Origin: Astrothelium macrocarpum
Lineage: Eukaryota; Ascomycota; Dothideomycetes; Trypetheliales; Trypetheliaceae
Direction of reading: 5' to 3'
Assembly: GCA_021030915.1 (NCBI GenBank)
Contig: JAGEMR010000030.1
Location: forward strand, 124,001 to 188,000
Length of the DNA: 64,000 nt
A model generated the notes under the pieces. It ran no database searches. It was not told where the DNA came from and saw nothing but the letters and a program-made list of their open reading frames with translations. Both the position numbers and the translations under genes were made by a program. Shown piece after piece: positions 1 through 11,470 of this stretch. The stretch's first letter is position 1, and the number at the start of each line of letters is the position of its first letter.

Positions 1-1122
1 GGTCCTGGTTGTTCATGCCATGAGATTGTAGACTAGGGAGGACCCAAAGGAGGAGGATACATCAGATGGCGCTAACTTGGTTTAGGAAGTCGATCTTTTA
101 ATATTTGATTGCAGCGAGTGCGTAAATGGCTTCTTGGCGATGCAGGGGTAAATCGCGGATAACTGCGATCAACTCATGCATGTTGTCTAGCTTTGTGAAA
201 CACGTCATGTGCAACGAATGTGATTCGAGAAACCGCGGTGATGTAGGAATTAAAAGCTGGAAACAAATTGCTCTGTTAAGCGAAGCCAAAAGAAGCCAAG
301 ATTACTAAAACAGTACGGAGTACAGGTCGACTGTATCATGCAGGTACCACAACAAAGCCGGTAGAGTATGACATCAAAGTTTCGTTTCATTTATATTGCC
401 GTTTTTGGAACGCAAATCCATCCCCTTTCAAGATCACTTTGAAAGACTTGAGTTTAGATTTACGGTTTTGCAATCCAAAATTTTTTACATACGACGAAAT
501 ATGCGTCTATATCCTCCTCGAAAGAACGGAAACCGAGACTTCCATTTGTGACCTGAGACACAGCTTGGACTGTTCAATACCAGTTTGGTGGTCAGGCAAA
601 TCCGAACTCATGAACGCATCAAACATATATCAAGATAGGCAATGCATTCGCTGATGCCTTGTTCATTGCTATCTTTGTCCAGATGTACGGATGGCCTGTT
701 GTTAAGATGTGGTCTACAAGAAAAGGTTGGGTAAACTTGATGATGCGTCCACCTTGAGCTACTCCAATAGGCTTGACCATTCATAAGCAAGTTCGAGTAG
801 AACTTCATCGGAAAAGCCACTGCTAAGCAAGAAGCATCGAAGGTACTTTTCAAACCCTGACGCTTCCCTATCTTCACGCGTCAGGGGCCAGAGCCAAGTA
901 AAAATTGCATATGGGGAACGCAAATTCCTTTCCACTGCAAACTCAAAAAGGGTTGTGATCCGACAAGCCACTGAAGATCAATTGGAGAGGTATTTTGACT
1001 GCGGAATATATCGATTACGAATCCTTCTAAATGCAATTGGAAGCTAATGCAAACGCCATTTCGTGAACGCCACTGAACCATACTGCGACTTCATGTCTCT
1101 GGCAGTTATATGCATTGCATCC
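1..1122. other. Gene-poor stretch with broken coding-like fragments
   Basis: No complete gene is visible. On the minus strand, overlapping open stretches (about 881-1081, 759-971 and 98-289) read like coding sequence, for example one ending in AYEWSSLLE near 759, but they lie in different frames and I could not join them with convincing splice sites. This may be a decayed gene or the spliced 3' end of an unrecognised one. The 3' end of the eL38 gene lies just to the right. Confidence 0.3.
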
Positions 1123-1589
1123 TTATCTCTTGCCCTTGACATTTTTCTTGCCCACCTCCGTTATCGCAAGTCCTACGACCCAAATCATTAATTGATTCGC
1201 AATCCCCATGCTAAAAGACTTTAGATCGTACCTGGTGGTAAGCTCTGCTTCAGTTTCTCCGCCTTGTCCGTATCCTTCAATACGAGGGTGTATAAGAATC
1301 GATGACATCGAACCTTGAACTTGATCTGTTGTGAGGCAGGGTTCTTCTTGATGCGTGCCGCTTGAATTGCACGTTAGCTCACATTCTTTCGGATGTAGTT
1401 CGAGTTATAGATGGGTCATGAGTGTAAGATATATTGTTTTTCTGCTGTAGTAATGCATAGGAATGAGGATCGTAACGGAATTTACTTGACAGAATGACGA
1501 TGAGTTGCTAGGTAGGGTGACTCACAAGATGCATCCTTTCGGCGGCAGATCTCGATGAACTGCTTGATGTCGGAGACTTCTCGAGGCAT
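1123..1589 (-). CDS. RPL38: 60S ribosomal protein eL38
   Basis: Component of the large cytosolic ribosomal subunit. Three exons on the minus strand: 1589-1526, 1360-1232 and 1172-1123, together 243 nt (80 residues), the usual length of the family. The protein opens MPREVSDIKQFIEICRRKDA, continues SARIKKN, then KFKVRCHRFLYTLVLKD and ends KNVKGKR, which is unmistakably eL38. Exon 1 ends in a split Ser codon before a GTGAGT donor; intron 2 begins GTACGA and ends GTCGTAG. The start ATG at 1589 is the first one before the conserved PREVSDIKQF motif. It diverges from the hydrolase gene beginning at 2021, and the 431 bp between them must hold both promoters. Ribosomal-protein genes of filamentous fungi are often intron-rich in this way. 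No damage is seen. Confidence 0.95.
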
Positions 1590-2020
1590 GATGATATTGT
1601 CTTTGTAGAATGGGACTGGATTTGCGTACTGGTGATGCGAAATTGATGCTGTGGGGGTGCGGCTCGCTAAAAGTTCGGTACGCTAAAAGATCCAAAAAAA
1701 GATGACCGGGATCCGGTACAAAGTAAATACAATTGGGGGCCCAACCAGGCGCGATGAATTTTTTGTAATCGCTTTCAATTGACCAATCGAATTACACAAG
1801 TTTTCGGTGAGTACTCAAAGAAAAGTGGCCACGTGAGAGCGGGGCTTGAAACGCGAGTCATGATCGAAGATGATTGTTCAGCGGTCCAATTGCGGCGGGG
1901 TGGTCTGCAGCGTATAACAGCGATTTATTTGGAAAGCATGGTAGAGTCAAAGTTTGATGACTTGCTGTTAATGTTGCTATTACAGTTGTTACATATTTAA
2001 CCACCTATTCAACACCCACC
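1590..2020. promoter_or_regulatory. Divergent intergenic region, eL38 / hydrolase
   Basis: A 431-bp gap between two divergent starts. It contains one CACGTG hexamer near 1831, a possible bHLH site, but such hexamers occur elsewhere in the window by chance. No other motif is supported. Confidence 0.4.
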
Positions 2021-3526
2021 ATGGCTGAATTTGATGCCATCTTAAGCAAGTGGACAAATCCAGAGCAGAATTATCTGCAGGGATTGAGTTTTGTTGCATA
2101 CGATCAGACAGGTAGTGTCCGAGATTTGCAGTGCTTCTGTAAACAAAAGAACTAAAGCGATCTAGGAAGATGTATCTACTTAGGGGCACAAGGAAACCGA
2201 ACTGTAGACAGATCCAGTGGCATTCCGGCAAGAGTCAATGACCTTGTGTATCTCGCGTCCCAAACCAAGCTTGTTACAAGCGTGGCCGTCATGCAAATCG
2301 TTGAAAAAGGCCTCGTGGGACTTGATGATGACTGCGGTAAAATTGTGCCTCAACTCGCAAACAAGAACGTTATTGTTGGCTTTGAGGGGGACGAAGGCCA
2401 GACTGGGAAACAGTTTGATGCAACAACGAATTTGTTTACTTTCGAGAAACCAAGGAAGCCGATCTTAGGGAAAGCCAAAAAGCCGATCACTCTACGGTAG
2501 ACAAGACACGTCCCACAGACTGCATGCTTTTCCATTGAGATCGCTGCTGATTTAGGCAGTCTTTTGCTGTCTCATTCTTCTGGTTTTGCATACACGGGCA
2601 TGAGCGCCAATTTGCAAGAATACTTCGCTTCCATTGGCGAGACTGTAAACACGCGCGCCTCCATGGTCTGTTCATCTCCACAAGTTTAATATGCATAAAC
2701 ATATTTTCTTGACGGTAAGCCTGATTGCTAACCCTTCACTCAAGGAGAACTACAACACGCCTTTAGTATACGAGCCCGGAGATTCTTGGGCTTACGGCCC
2801 GAGCATCGACTGGGCTGGTCGGGTGGCAAGTCGAAGTCTCTTGAAATCGTGTTATCAAAGCTCATTTTGGCACATCAGTTAGAAGTTATTACCGGTCAGA
2901 CGCTGGATGAGTATTTGCAGGACAACATCTGCACTAAGCTCGGGATGAAGAACACGACTTTTTTTCCAGATTCGAGACCCGACAGTTTGCCTCCACAAAT
3001 GGAAATTGGTGTCAAGTCTGGGGGCTCCAAGGGCAAAATGGTGAAAGGACACGAAACCATGTTTGCTACAAGACCGAGCACGGAATGCCTTGGTGGCATC
3101 GGACTTTATAGCACCTGTGAAGATTATGGCCTTTTCTTGAAAACGATAGTGGGCGGAGGTGCGCCATTGCTGAAGAAAGAGTCTCTGGATGAGCTGTTCA
3201 CGGGTACTGTGGCAAATCGTCGAGACCTTCAAACCCAGGCGCAAGGTATCCTTCGTCCCTTCATGTGCGCTGAGTTGCTACCAGATACCGAGGTTGATTA
3301 TAGTCTTGGTGGTTTGGTGAATTTGACATCCATACCGGGTAGAAGAGCTGAAGGTTCCATCAAATGGAGTGGAATGACCAATCCGATGTGGTGGGTAGAT
3401 AGAAAGACTGGGATTGCCGGCGCTATATTCGCACAGATGTTGCCACCTGGAGATCCTCTGGTGAGCGAGTGCTTAGTTGAGCTGGAAACTGAAGTCTACC
3501 GAAAACTTAGTAAATCCTCGCTATGA
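2021..3526 (+). CDS. Class-C beta-lactamase/LovD-like serine hydrolase
   Basis: Serine hydrolase or acyltransferase of the beta-lactamase fold (PF00144; the group of EstB and the lovastatin transesterase LovD). Exons 2021-2111, 2184-2496, 2560-2644, 2745-2822 and 2879-3526 give 404 residues, normal for the family. The nucleophile motif S-x-x-K is SQTK at about residues 56-59; the tyrosine motif is YGPSIDW with Tyr about 180; HSSG follows the second intron; and the C-terminal signature is WSGMTNP...GAIFAQMLPPGDP. Intron 3 has a TGCTAAC branch site and CAAG acceptor. The fourth intron (donor GTGGCAAG) is the weakest join, and the protein is about one residue short there relative to my memory of the family. 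No signal peptide, so probably cytosolic. No polyketide synthase lies nearby, so a secondary-metabolite role is not supported; esterase or amidase activity is equally possible. Confidence 0.85.
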
Positions 3527-3839
3527 GAATAGTGCTACACCTGTACAATACACACAGGCTTTGAAACACCGAATTTCGAATACCAGCATGTATCTTTACA
3601 TGATAGACAATAAGTATTCCGTATATATGTGGCGATCGCTGACGAGGGTTTGATTGAAATGTCAGCGTGTGCGGCGCTGGCCCGAGCCACCACAACATTT
3701 CACAACATTGCATTGTTCTTTAAGGTAGAGACTTCGCTGAAGTTGCTCTGAGAGTCCATCAAGCATCTTAAATAGTCTCGAGCATTCCTCAGAACTGAAA
3801 ACGGTTTACTGAGCTACAACAATTGTACCTGTGATCAAA
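3527..3839. other. Intergenic, no feature seen
   Basis: 313 bp between two plus-strand genes; it should hold the terminator of the hydrolase gene and the promoter of the NXT1-like gene. No distinctive motif seen. Confidence 0.4.
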
Positions 3840-4457
3840 ATGAGTGAGATCCCGGCTGATGTTCGCACCAAAATTTCAACTGAAGGTAGGCCTTGCATAG
3901 TTCACATCGACCGCAGATAACAAGCTGACAACTAGTTTTACAAGCTGCCGAGAGCTTCACAGAATCATACTATCTAGCAATGCGAAGCTCGAGATCAACA
4001 CTGGATGCTTATTATGTCCCAAAGACGGAATTACCAGATGGGAAGAGCATTCCCTCCATTGTGCTCAACGGAGCTGTCCTTGCCGACGGTATGACCGTTC
4101 AAAAGTTTTTCATCGAGGAAATGCCATTCACTCACTATGAAATACAATCCGTTGACTGCCACGTGCTCAACCCAAATCTCAAGCCTTTGGAATCTGGGCG
4201 CAAAGTTGAGGCGGAGCGAAACATGTTAGTTTTTAGGTACGGTCATTAATTATAATTAAAGGTTAAAAACTTTTAGGTCTCTCTTGGTATGTGTCAGCGG
4301 CTGGGTGAGATTACAAGAAGCCGCCAAAGGACCGACGAGGGGATTCAGCGAAACCTTTGTCCTGGTCCCAAACGAAGAATATTCGAAGAAGAAGGTCCCG
4401 AAAACAGACAAAAAGAGCTGGTTGATCCAAACTCAGAATTTTCGATATGTAACGTGA
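3840..4457 (+). CDS. nxt1: NXT1/p15-like mRNA export factor (NTF2 fold)
   Basis: Small NTF2-fold partner of the Mex67/TAP mRNA export receptor, acting at nuclear pores. Exons 3840-3885, 3936-4224 and 4277-4457 total 516 nt (171 residues). The protein runs MSEIPADVRTKIST, then QAAESFTESYYLAMRSSRS, LNGAVLADGMTVQKFF, YEIQSVDCHVL and ends WLIQTQNFRYVT. The AAExF...YY start, the single FF helix and the VDC strand match p15/NXT1. Compared with human NXT1 (about 140 residues) it has extra loops after the first helix and before the last strand. The second intron is 52 nt and starts GTTAGT. The start ATG is preceded by CAAA. A cytosolic NTF2 protein is a possible alternative, but the VDCxxL and FRY features favour NXT1. 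Confidence 0.85.
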
Positions 4458-4809
4458 CGGTGTTTACCCTCGAATCCTTGATATCCGAGGACCTGAATAA
4501 CAGAAGATACTATCGAGAAACGCGCTCTTCAAGAATTCTGGTAATGGCAGGCGGGACGGTGTATACTGGAGCAAAACCTTACTTTACATTGTGATTGTCC
4601 ACATTCGTTGTTCCAAAGCTCTTACTCAGCGGCAGGTGCAGGTGTAAAATTTTGAAGACTTTGTGATTCACGATGAATCGGCCTCACACGATCCACTGAG
4701 AACATGACTCAAGCTTGTCAGATTTTCGACCTTTCTTCAACAACCATCTCTCAAAATAACGATCGCGAGATTCGTGTCAGTTCCACTATCGGGTCTATTA
4801 TCAATCAGG
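4458..4809. other. Intergenic, no feature seen
   Basis: 352 bp. A short open stretch begins at an ATG at 4704 (MTQACQIFDLSS...) in a different frame from the next gene; I take it as 5' leader sequence, although an upstream exon cannot be excluded. Confidence 0.35.
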
Positions 4810-6623
4810 ATGAAGTGTACTCAGCAGATTGCGGGGCGAACAGCCCAAGTCTCGCTGTTGATTGATGGCAAGGCTTGCGATGAATATGGTGCCCACCAGC
4901 AAGGCGACAATAATTTCCTGTGCTATATCCCTGCACGTGATGGCAATCGATTTGCCATCAAGACAGTTTTTAGCGGCACTACTCCTAACGCACGGATAGA
5001 TGTCTACATTGATGGAGTGTTGCGAAACTGCTTCTTGTTCAGCAGAGGCGGGAAACATAAAACGAAGAATCATACATTTGAAGAGGCGTATTGCAAAGCT
5101 GGAAACGATATTACTGCATGTCACATGAAGTTTAAGGAGTCTAGCGCGAACGAATTCAGTAATAAGGACGATGGCAGGTTTAATAACTTTGAGCCCGGAA
5201 TGATATGCGTCCGATTTTCTATCGCGGACGATCCAAATGAGGAATACGACCTCGAGGAGCTTCCGACCGGGTTTACCGAAGCGCCCAACGATGATGGAGA
5301 AGGCTCCACTTTACAGGACCATCAGACCCATCGGATTATTCTCGAAAGCGATACCAAGACTCTGTCTAAGGCTCAGCTCAAGAAGCTACAAGAATCAGCG
5401 GATCGGAAGACTCGCCCTGGCAGCGAGCCGTGGGGAACGTTCTGTTTCATATATTGTTCCCTTGGTATGCTTATTCCCATCAGCAGTTGCGATCAGAAAT
5501 GTTCCCCTTGACCACAAGAGATGTAATTCGTCGTATACCTCGTAGGGAGACCTTCAAAAATGATACTCTCTGCCAGGCGTATGGCGAGTTATACCTCTCG
5601 CGGTCATGGACCGCATTTCTTGTTGCAGCCACTGGTGCCTCTATTTGACGTACAACACTTCCACTGACTTTATGTAGACTCAATAAAGGCTGCTAAATAT
5701 GCCAGGACTAAGCAAGGTTATCGCTACACCAATGACCTCCGTGCAACACATTCTGTCATGGACACTGGCACAATAACGCAGCCCTCAAATGATGATACGA
5801 ACTCCGATAGCACTATTCGAGATGACGAGCCGCGGCAAACGCCAGTACCTTTTGAGCAGTACGAGCAGCAAGAAGATACAAGTGCAACTTCATCGTCTAC
5901 CTCTGGACCGGCTACCATAAGCTCTGAGCAAGTAACGACTAATGATGGCGAGCAATCGTGTTCACCATCACCTACACGCTCCAAGCGTGCAGCTACATCC
6001 GACACTGACGGTGCAAACAAACGTGTAAAAGCTGATGTCGTGTCACTCCGTGCTTCGTTGGAGAAAATGCGTCATGACATAGAGGAAGCCAAGAAGCGTG
6101 CTGCTGATGCCAAGAATAAGCGAGACAGACAAATCAAAGAACGCGATCATGCTAGGGTGAGTTTCTCTTAAAGCTGCTTGGGAATGCAGGAAGAAAATGT
6201 CACTAGTCGTAAGAAAAGTAATCCACCAAATACCTGGTAGAGAGACCCCAACAATAACAAACACCACAATATTTGTGGTTGTTAGTTACTTAATAAGGCA
6301 TCCTTTTCAATTGCTCGAATATGCATTGAGGGTCTTTCTAAACAGGCTTTTGGCGAATTATTTCACTGATAGCGCATGACATTTCTTAATGCAAACCCCA
6401 GTCGACTCAACGATTCAGAGAAAACATGTTAACTTCTATCTAGGCAAGGCTTGACAAGAAGGTCGAACAGTACAAAAAGAAAACCATGACTCTTGGTGAA
6501 GAATTAAAATCGGTTTTGCAGGAAGAGGAGCAGGCGACTGAGGAGGCTAAAGATGCTACCAACGAGAAGCACGATCTGGAGGATGAAGAGGCTGGATACG
6601 ATACAATGCTTGTTGAGCAGTAG
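4810..6623 (+). CDS. DUF7918-like protein with C-terminal coiled coil
   Basis: Fungal protein of unknown function. Exons 4810-5464, 5678-6156 and 6444-6623 give 437 residues. Residues about 12-230 resemble what I remember of the fungal DUF7918 family: a beta-rich start (AQVSLLIDGKACDEYG), a middle RIDVYIDGVL strand and the closing EPWGTFCFIYCSLDSIKAA, which is interrupted by intron 1 and restored when it is removed (GAC codon split 1+2). A Ser/Thr-rich linker with a basic stretch (TRSKRAATSDTDGANKRVK), a likely nuclear localisation signal, follows. The C-terminal 90 residues are a heptad-rich Lys/Glu/Arg/Ala coiled coil. The introns are unusually long for this window (213 and 287 nt) and share a 30-bp similar segment. 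The ATG at 4810 is the first in frame before the domain. Function is not known to me. Confidence 0.75.
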
Positions 6624-7275
6624 TCATGATGGGCATGCAACGGAAAGGTACCGATTGAGTCGTTGAGGCGGTTAATTCCATGGAACCTGGTACTTCTCAT
6701 TACTCAATGTAGGCAGATTTATTTGCATGGGGAAGCTCAGCGCATTGATGCAGTAGTTACGAACTAGGCCACCTTTAAAGACTGTTCCAATAGAAAAAAT
6801 TAATGTCGCTTGCGCTTCTAATTCGTATCGTGCTCTAACGGATCCGTTCGAGATGGTATCAGGAACCTATTGGGCACTTTCGGTCATTTGATCGTAATAT
6901 GATAGGGCGATAATCGTCTTCGCTGCAAACGATGCACCATGGGAACCGTTTCTCTACTGCGGCTATCAACAAAAGTAAGGCTCGACTAAATCTATCTCGG
7001 TGAGAGGTAAGGTTGACACTTGACCCCGGAATTTCTATTAGATCATTTCCCCCAGATCAATGTGAAAGGGGAAAAGGTAGTCGTTAGCGCATATCGTGGC
7101 CAAAAACATCATGAGGTAGAGTCAGAATAAGCTTGAGCAGCTTATCGTCACTCAGTCACCTGATATCATAAAGTACTTGGTGACCAGCCTTCGTTCACAC
7201 GACCATAATCAAACTTTGTCTGCCGCCTCTCGTCGAGTGCCGATCGATAGGACAAATTTACAGCCAGGAACCATT
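6624..7275. other. Intergenic, no feature seen
   Basis: 652 bp between the two coiled-coil genes. If the downstream gene is a truncated duplicate, this is where its lost DUF7918 part would have been; I see no readable remnant. Confidence 0.35.
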
Positions 7276-7753
7276 ATGGATGATATGCAGAGAGCCGAAG
7301 ACTTCGCGACGGTAGAACAAAATCTACACACTAATCGATGCCTTGACGATACCGACATGCTCCTACGGCAACTTGATGTCGAACTTGAGAACAAACGCCG
7401 AGAAGCAGATGAGGTGGAACGAGGATTAGATGAGGCACGATGTCATCGACTGAAGGCAGAAAAGGAGCGCGCCAAAGCATATGTAAGCTGCGAGCCTTGC
7501 GAGTTTATCTGCGAGATCACGAGCAATTTGCTCATATGCTGCATTGAAGCAGGAATTGAAGCAGAAACAGGAGGCAGCGATCAAAGCACGCAGAGACAAG
7601 ATGAAGCAGCTGGAGAACAAAATCCGCGAGAAGAGGTTTACGACTGATTGGGAGTATCTAGAAGCGGAGGACTTGAAGCTAAGAATAAGCAGATTGAAAC
7701 AGCATGCGCTCAAGTTTGACGAAGAAGAAGAGTTCCAGGATCCTGATTGTTAA
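7276..7753 (+). CDS. Small coiled-coil protein, probable truncated paralogue
   Basis: Hypothetical protein. Exons 7276-7482 and 7550-7753 (67-nt intron, GTAAGC donor, GAAG acceptor) give 136 residues. Almost the whole protein is predicted coiled coil, rich in Glu, Lys, Arg, Gln and Leu (RREADEVERGLDEARCHR; KARRDKMKQLENKIREK), with an acidic tail FDEEEEFQDPDC. The phase-0 intron falls inside the coiled coil at a place equivalent to the last intron of the upstream DUF7918 gene (after KERDHAR there, after KERAKAY here), so I infer a tandem duplication followed by loss of the N-terminal domain. The ATG at 7276 is chosen because upstream in-frame sequence has no ATG. Whether it is expressed cannot be told. 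Confidence 0.55.
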
Positions 7754-7946
7754 CAACGCCACACAATTCCTATACTCCAATACTCGCTTGCTATTCGCTA
7801 TCATGCAATGCCGTCATAATGATCTGTTTAGCAACTGGAGTCAAGAAACCCTTAGCACCTTGCTCGACCCACGTGCATCAGATCCTATGAAGTATTGGGG
7901 TTATCTCAGATGGAATGAGTTATTTCGACATTCGCTTCAGAGCAAA

Positions 7947-8405
7947 TCATTGCCTCGGAGATCTTATATTTGCTCTTACCCGTTCTACAAGTTCCCCTCT
8001 AGATGCTTTGGCGTTGGGCAGAAGACCACGCTGTCTACAATTAGGTTCTCGTGGACTCATATGTTGGGTCAGACATACTTCTCGAAGCCATCGATGGAGC
8101 TGCGAGTCTGTCCAGTTTTGAGGGTCTGAGCTAGAGATCAGCTCGGTCGTTCGCTTCTTGGATAGGCGGCTCGAAGGAGGGTAGGAGCCTCAAGGAGATG
8201 GAAGTATTGAGCAATCTTACCTCCCTTGGGATCTGCTTCCTTGGGAAATATGTCGGATCCCCAGATAGACCATGCTGAAACCGCACTAATGACGCCAGCA
8301 AACGTCCAAAAAGCAGTCTTTAGAATATGTGAGCAAGTACCATATTCAAAGAATTCTTGGTCACAGAACCTTGGACTGCATTGCGCGGTCTAAACTCGTA
8401 GGCAT
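7947..8405 (-). CDS. Small membrane protein with HeH/SAP-like C-terminus
   Basis: Four-exon gene too fragmented for simple ORF finding: 8405-8370, 8317-8221, 8125-8079 and 8030-7947, 264 nt in all (87 residues). It starts MPTSLDRAMQSK, has one hydrophobic segment (TAFWTFAGVISAVSAWSIWG, about residues 13-32) and then a motif DPQNWTDSQLHRWLRERGLL followed by ASRGELVERVRANIR. The last part looks like a helix-extended-loop-helix/SAP-type motif as in Ish1/Msc1 repeats. I remember similar short proteins in other filamentous fungi, possibly mitochondrial or ER, but no function. Introns 2 and 3 have perfect GTAAGA/GTATGT donors. Intron 1 begins GTTCTG, an odd donor, so that join is less secure; reading through it hits a stop after two codons. 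It converges on the coiled-coil gene that ends at 7753. Confidence 0.65.
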
Positions 8406-8686
8406 GTTCGCAAACTTTAGGTAGCAAGATAATATTTCAAAGACTCAAAAGCGATCCCAGGAAACTTGAAGAAGCTTCAAATGATAGATCGTGATGAGTC
8501 GAGAGGACGTCTTGCAAATAGATTTCGAGCGTCGTAAGCTAGGATTGATTCTGTCTTTAGAAATCGTAGCCTGAAATCCCAAAGGCGATTTACTTTGCAT
8601 GAAGCTTGGGCCAAACACTAAACTGTACTTTATCACCGGGATCGAACCGGACAAAACCTCCAAGCTATTCAATTGCAGTAAACTTC

Positions 8687-10672
8687 ATGATATTACGAGC
8701 TTCCTCATGGAGCCACATGAGGCACCTACCAAGATCTGGCACTCCAGCATCAGCCTCCGTTCCGGGTTTGCGATGGGTCTGCCCCCGCTGTCGCGCCAAA
8801 ACACGCGCCGTTCGTACTCTGGCAACGGCCTCGCTTTTCGAAAAACCCAGATACGTTACGACACCAATCTTCTATGTAAATGCTGGTAAGCTATTACTCG
8901 ATGATACCCTATATCCAGAAGAGTCTAACCAGACCAGACCCTCATATCGGTCATATGTATTCCATGGTCCTTGCAGACATCTTCAAGCGATGGTGGATTC
9001 TGCGTGGGAAACAAGCTTTTCTTTGTACAGGTACCGATGAACATGGCATGAAGGTCAGATCCGGATGGACCTTGCGGCAATAGTCGAGGACTGAGTATCT
9101 CAAAGTAGATTCAACAAGCTGCCGCCAAAGCTCAGACTGACCCTAAACTCTTCTGTGACCATGGTGCTGACACCTTCAAGGTACGTTTATTCTAAGTTTA
9201 GTTTTACTGAAGACTGACGTGTATATAGACATTAGCTTCTGACTTGGAGCTCACCAATGACCATTTCGTCCGAACGACAGATCAAGCTCACCGAGAGGCG
9301 GTTCAATTCGCATGGGTAAGCTTCCTGGGCGAACGAGCGAAGCACCAAGACTGAGCATACTTAGACGCTACTTGAAGAGCGAGGATACATATATACGGCA
9401 AAACATGAAGGATGGTACTCTATAAGCGACGAGACATTTTATCCTCAATCCGCAGTACATCTCATCGTTGATCCTCCCACTGGACGTAAAATTATGGTTT
9501 CGATGGAAACGGGAACAGAGGTTAATTGGCAATCTGAGGTCAATTATCACTTCCGGCTTTCCGAATTCCAGAAGTCTCTACTTAGGTTCTACAACGACAA
9601 CCCGCAGTGGATTGTTCCTCAGGCTCGAATGGACCAAGTAGTGAAGGCTGTTTCGGAGGGATTACAGGACCTATCGATATCCAGACCAGCTGACAGGCTA
9701 ACCTGGGGGATTCCCGTGCCCAGTGATAATAGCCAGACCATTTATGTCTGGCTCGACGCCCTGACGAATTATATCACCAAGGCTGGATTTCCTTGGACTC
9801 CCGGTCAGAGTTCGGCTGGAGGCTGGCCTGCAGATATCCATATCATTGGAAAGGATATAATTCGATTCCATTGCATTTACTGGCCTGCTTTCCTCATGGC
9901 TCTCGATATCCCTTTGCCTAAAAATGTCATCGCTCACGCGCACTGGACCCTAAGCAATAAAAAGATGTCCAAGTCCACGGGTAACGTGGTGAATCCCTTT
10001 TTTGCGCTTGATCGTTTCGGCGTTGATGTCATGCGGTTTTACATGGCTCATGATGGCGGCCTTGCCAATGACGCAGACTACAGCAATTACATGATCATCG
10101 AACGATACAAAAAGGGCTTGCAAGGTGGGCTCGGAAATCTGAGCAGTCGCATTGTCAGAGGAAAAGGATGGGATTTGGGCCGTGTCGTAATGTTGTGCTC
10201 TTCCGGGTCAGATTACTTTCAGCCAAGAAGAGATCAACATAGAGCACAAAAGATGCTGGTGGATACTTTTCCTGAACTTGTGCTTAAAAAGATGGAGAAT
10301 GAGCTCGACATCCGAGCTGGAATCCACACAATTATGGATGCAATCTATGAAACAAACAGATACATATCAGAGATGCAGCCGTGGAAACTGGTGTCGAAAC
10401 CATATAGGTTCACAGAATCAGCGCAGCGTCCGTCAGCTGAGTTGGCGACCATTATATACCTCATTGCAGAGACACTGAGGAAAGCAGGTATACTGTTGCA
10501 GCCTTTCATGCCGAACAAGGCCAGGCAGCTGCTGGATATGCTTGGTGTCGATGAGCAGAGGAGGACGTTTGACTGGACGGGAAGAGTGGATGACAGCTAT
10601 GGAACAAGCAAAGTCGATGTTGGTCGCGGAATCAAAGGCGTGCTTTTCCGACCTCTGCAGAGTGATTTCTGA
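8687..10672 (+). CDS. MSM1: Mitochondrial methionyl-tRNA synthetase
   Basis: Charges mitochondrial tRNA-Met. Exons 8687-8885, 8938-9053, 9109-9180, 9229-9315 and 9365-10672, 1782 nt (593 residues), close to yeast Msm1. Class-I signatures are both present: PHIGH at about residues 68-72, rebuilt across intron 1, and KMSKS at about 358-362. Family strings include GTDEHGMK, EVNYHFRLSEF and TWGIPVPSD, and the C-terminal anticodon-binding helical part is intact. The N-terminus is Arg/Ser-rich with few acids (MRHLPRSG...CRAKTRAVRTLATAS), a good mitochondrial presequence. Two in-frame ATGs are possible, 8687 and 8717; I give the longer form. All four introns are 48-55 nt. The bacterial-style single catalytic core without an appended C-terminal domain fits the mitochondrial, not the cytosolic, enzyme. 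Confidence 0.93.
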
Positions 10673-11470
10673 AGCCTTGTGACCATTGATCCTCGCTTGT
10701 TCGTCTGTATTACTACGCGAAGTTGGTATATAGCCAGTGGTTATTGTCATGCAAGCAGGACGTGTACAAGCTCATCATAAGCAGTGCCACTACTGCAACG
10801 GCGACTATCTGGTACGATTGTGAGAAATCCCGAAATGAGTGGGGATGGAATTGACGGTTCAGTGGGTTGCAACGTGATTCCGGTTGTTTCATGATTGCTT
10901 CCCCTACCGATGGGCGGTAACAGCGGCCAAGTGTACTCCAATGCCCCACCAATGCTGCTCCAGAGAGCAAAACATCACGAGAGAACAGCGGCAAGGCGTG
11001 ACACTTTCATCTCAACGCAGGGTTTTGTTGGGGATACTTCCCTTGTACCGAATCCATCCTCTGGGTAAATGTGTCCAGCCTAGCCAAAAGGAGTAATAAG
11101 TCACGTGAAAAGCAATCGAACACGCCCCTCCCACTTATATCAAAGCTCTCACGAATAGAAATTCGGTACTTTTGACGTTCCTGGTGATTGTTGTGATTGA
11201 TGCGATTGACGCGATTGATGCACATTCGATGTTCTAGTATCGAAACGCGGCTACGCTTGCCTCTCGTGGACAGCGTCGAACGAAAGGAAGCAAAGTGTGC
11301 TCGCCAGGCAACTGCACTCGAGGATAATACCTCACAACAAACCTCCCGTCCACCACCACAACCCCCAACTCTACAATAATCTACACCATTCTTCACCCTT
11401 GTGTCGCCCGCTTTAAAGAATACTTTCTGCTGATCCAACTTATCGTTCGCTACCCTCTTTTCCAATCGAG
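10673..11470. other. Intergenic region and 5' leader of the 14-3-3 gene
   Basis: About 800 bp. It contains a CACGTG near 11102 and C/A-rich, G-poor sequence from 11335 to 11400 typical of a fungal 5' leader. The long open frame on the opposite strand (11007-11555) is not taken as a gene. Confidence 0.4.

Noticed and set aside
4704..4863. Upstream ORF from ATG 4704 as first exon of the DUF7918 gene
   Set aside because: Joining it would need an implausible intron of about 36 nt; the ATG at 4810 is already in frame with the domain.
8640..8660. GGTTCGATCCC on the minus strand, tRNA B-box-like
   Set aside because: No acceptor-stem partner or A box at the right distance; lies just upstream of the MSM1 start.
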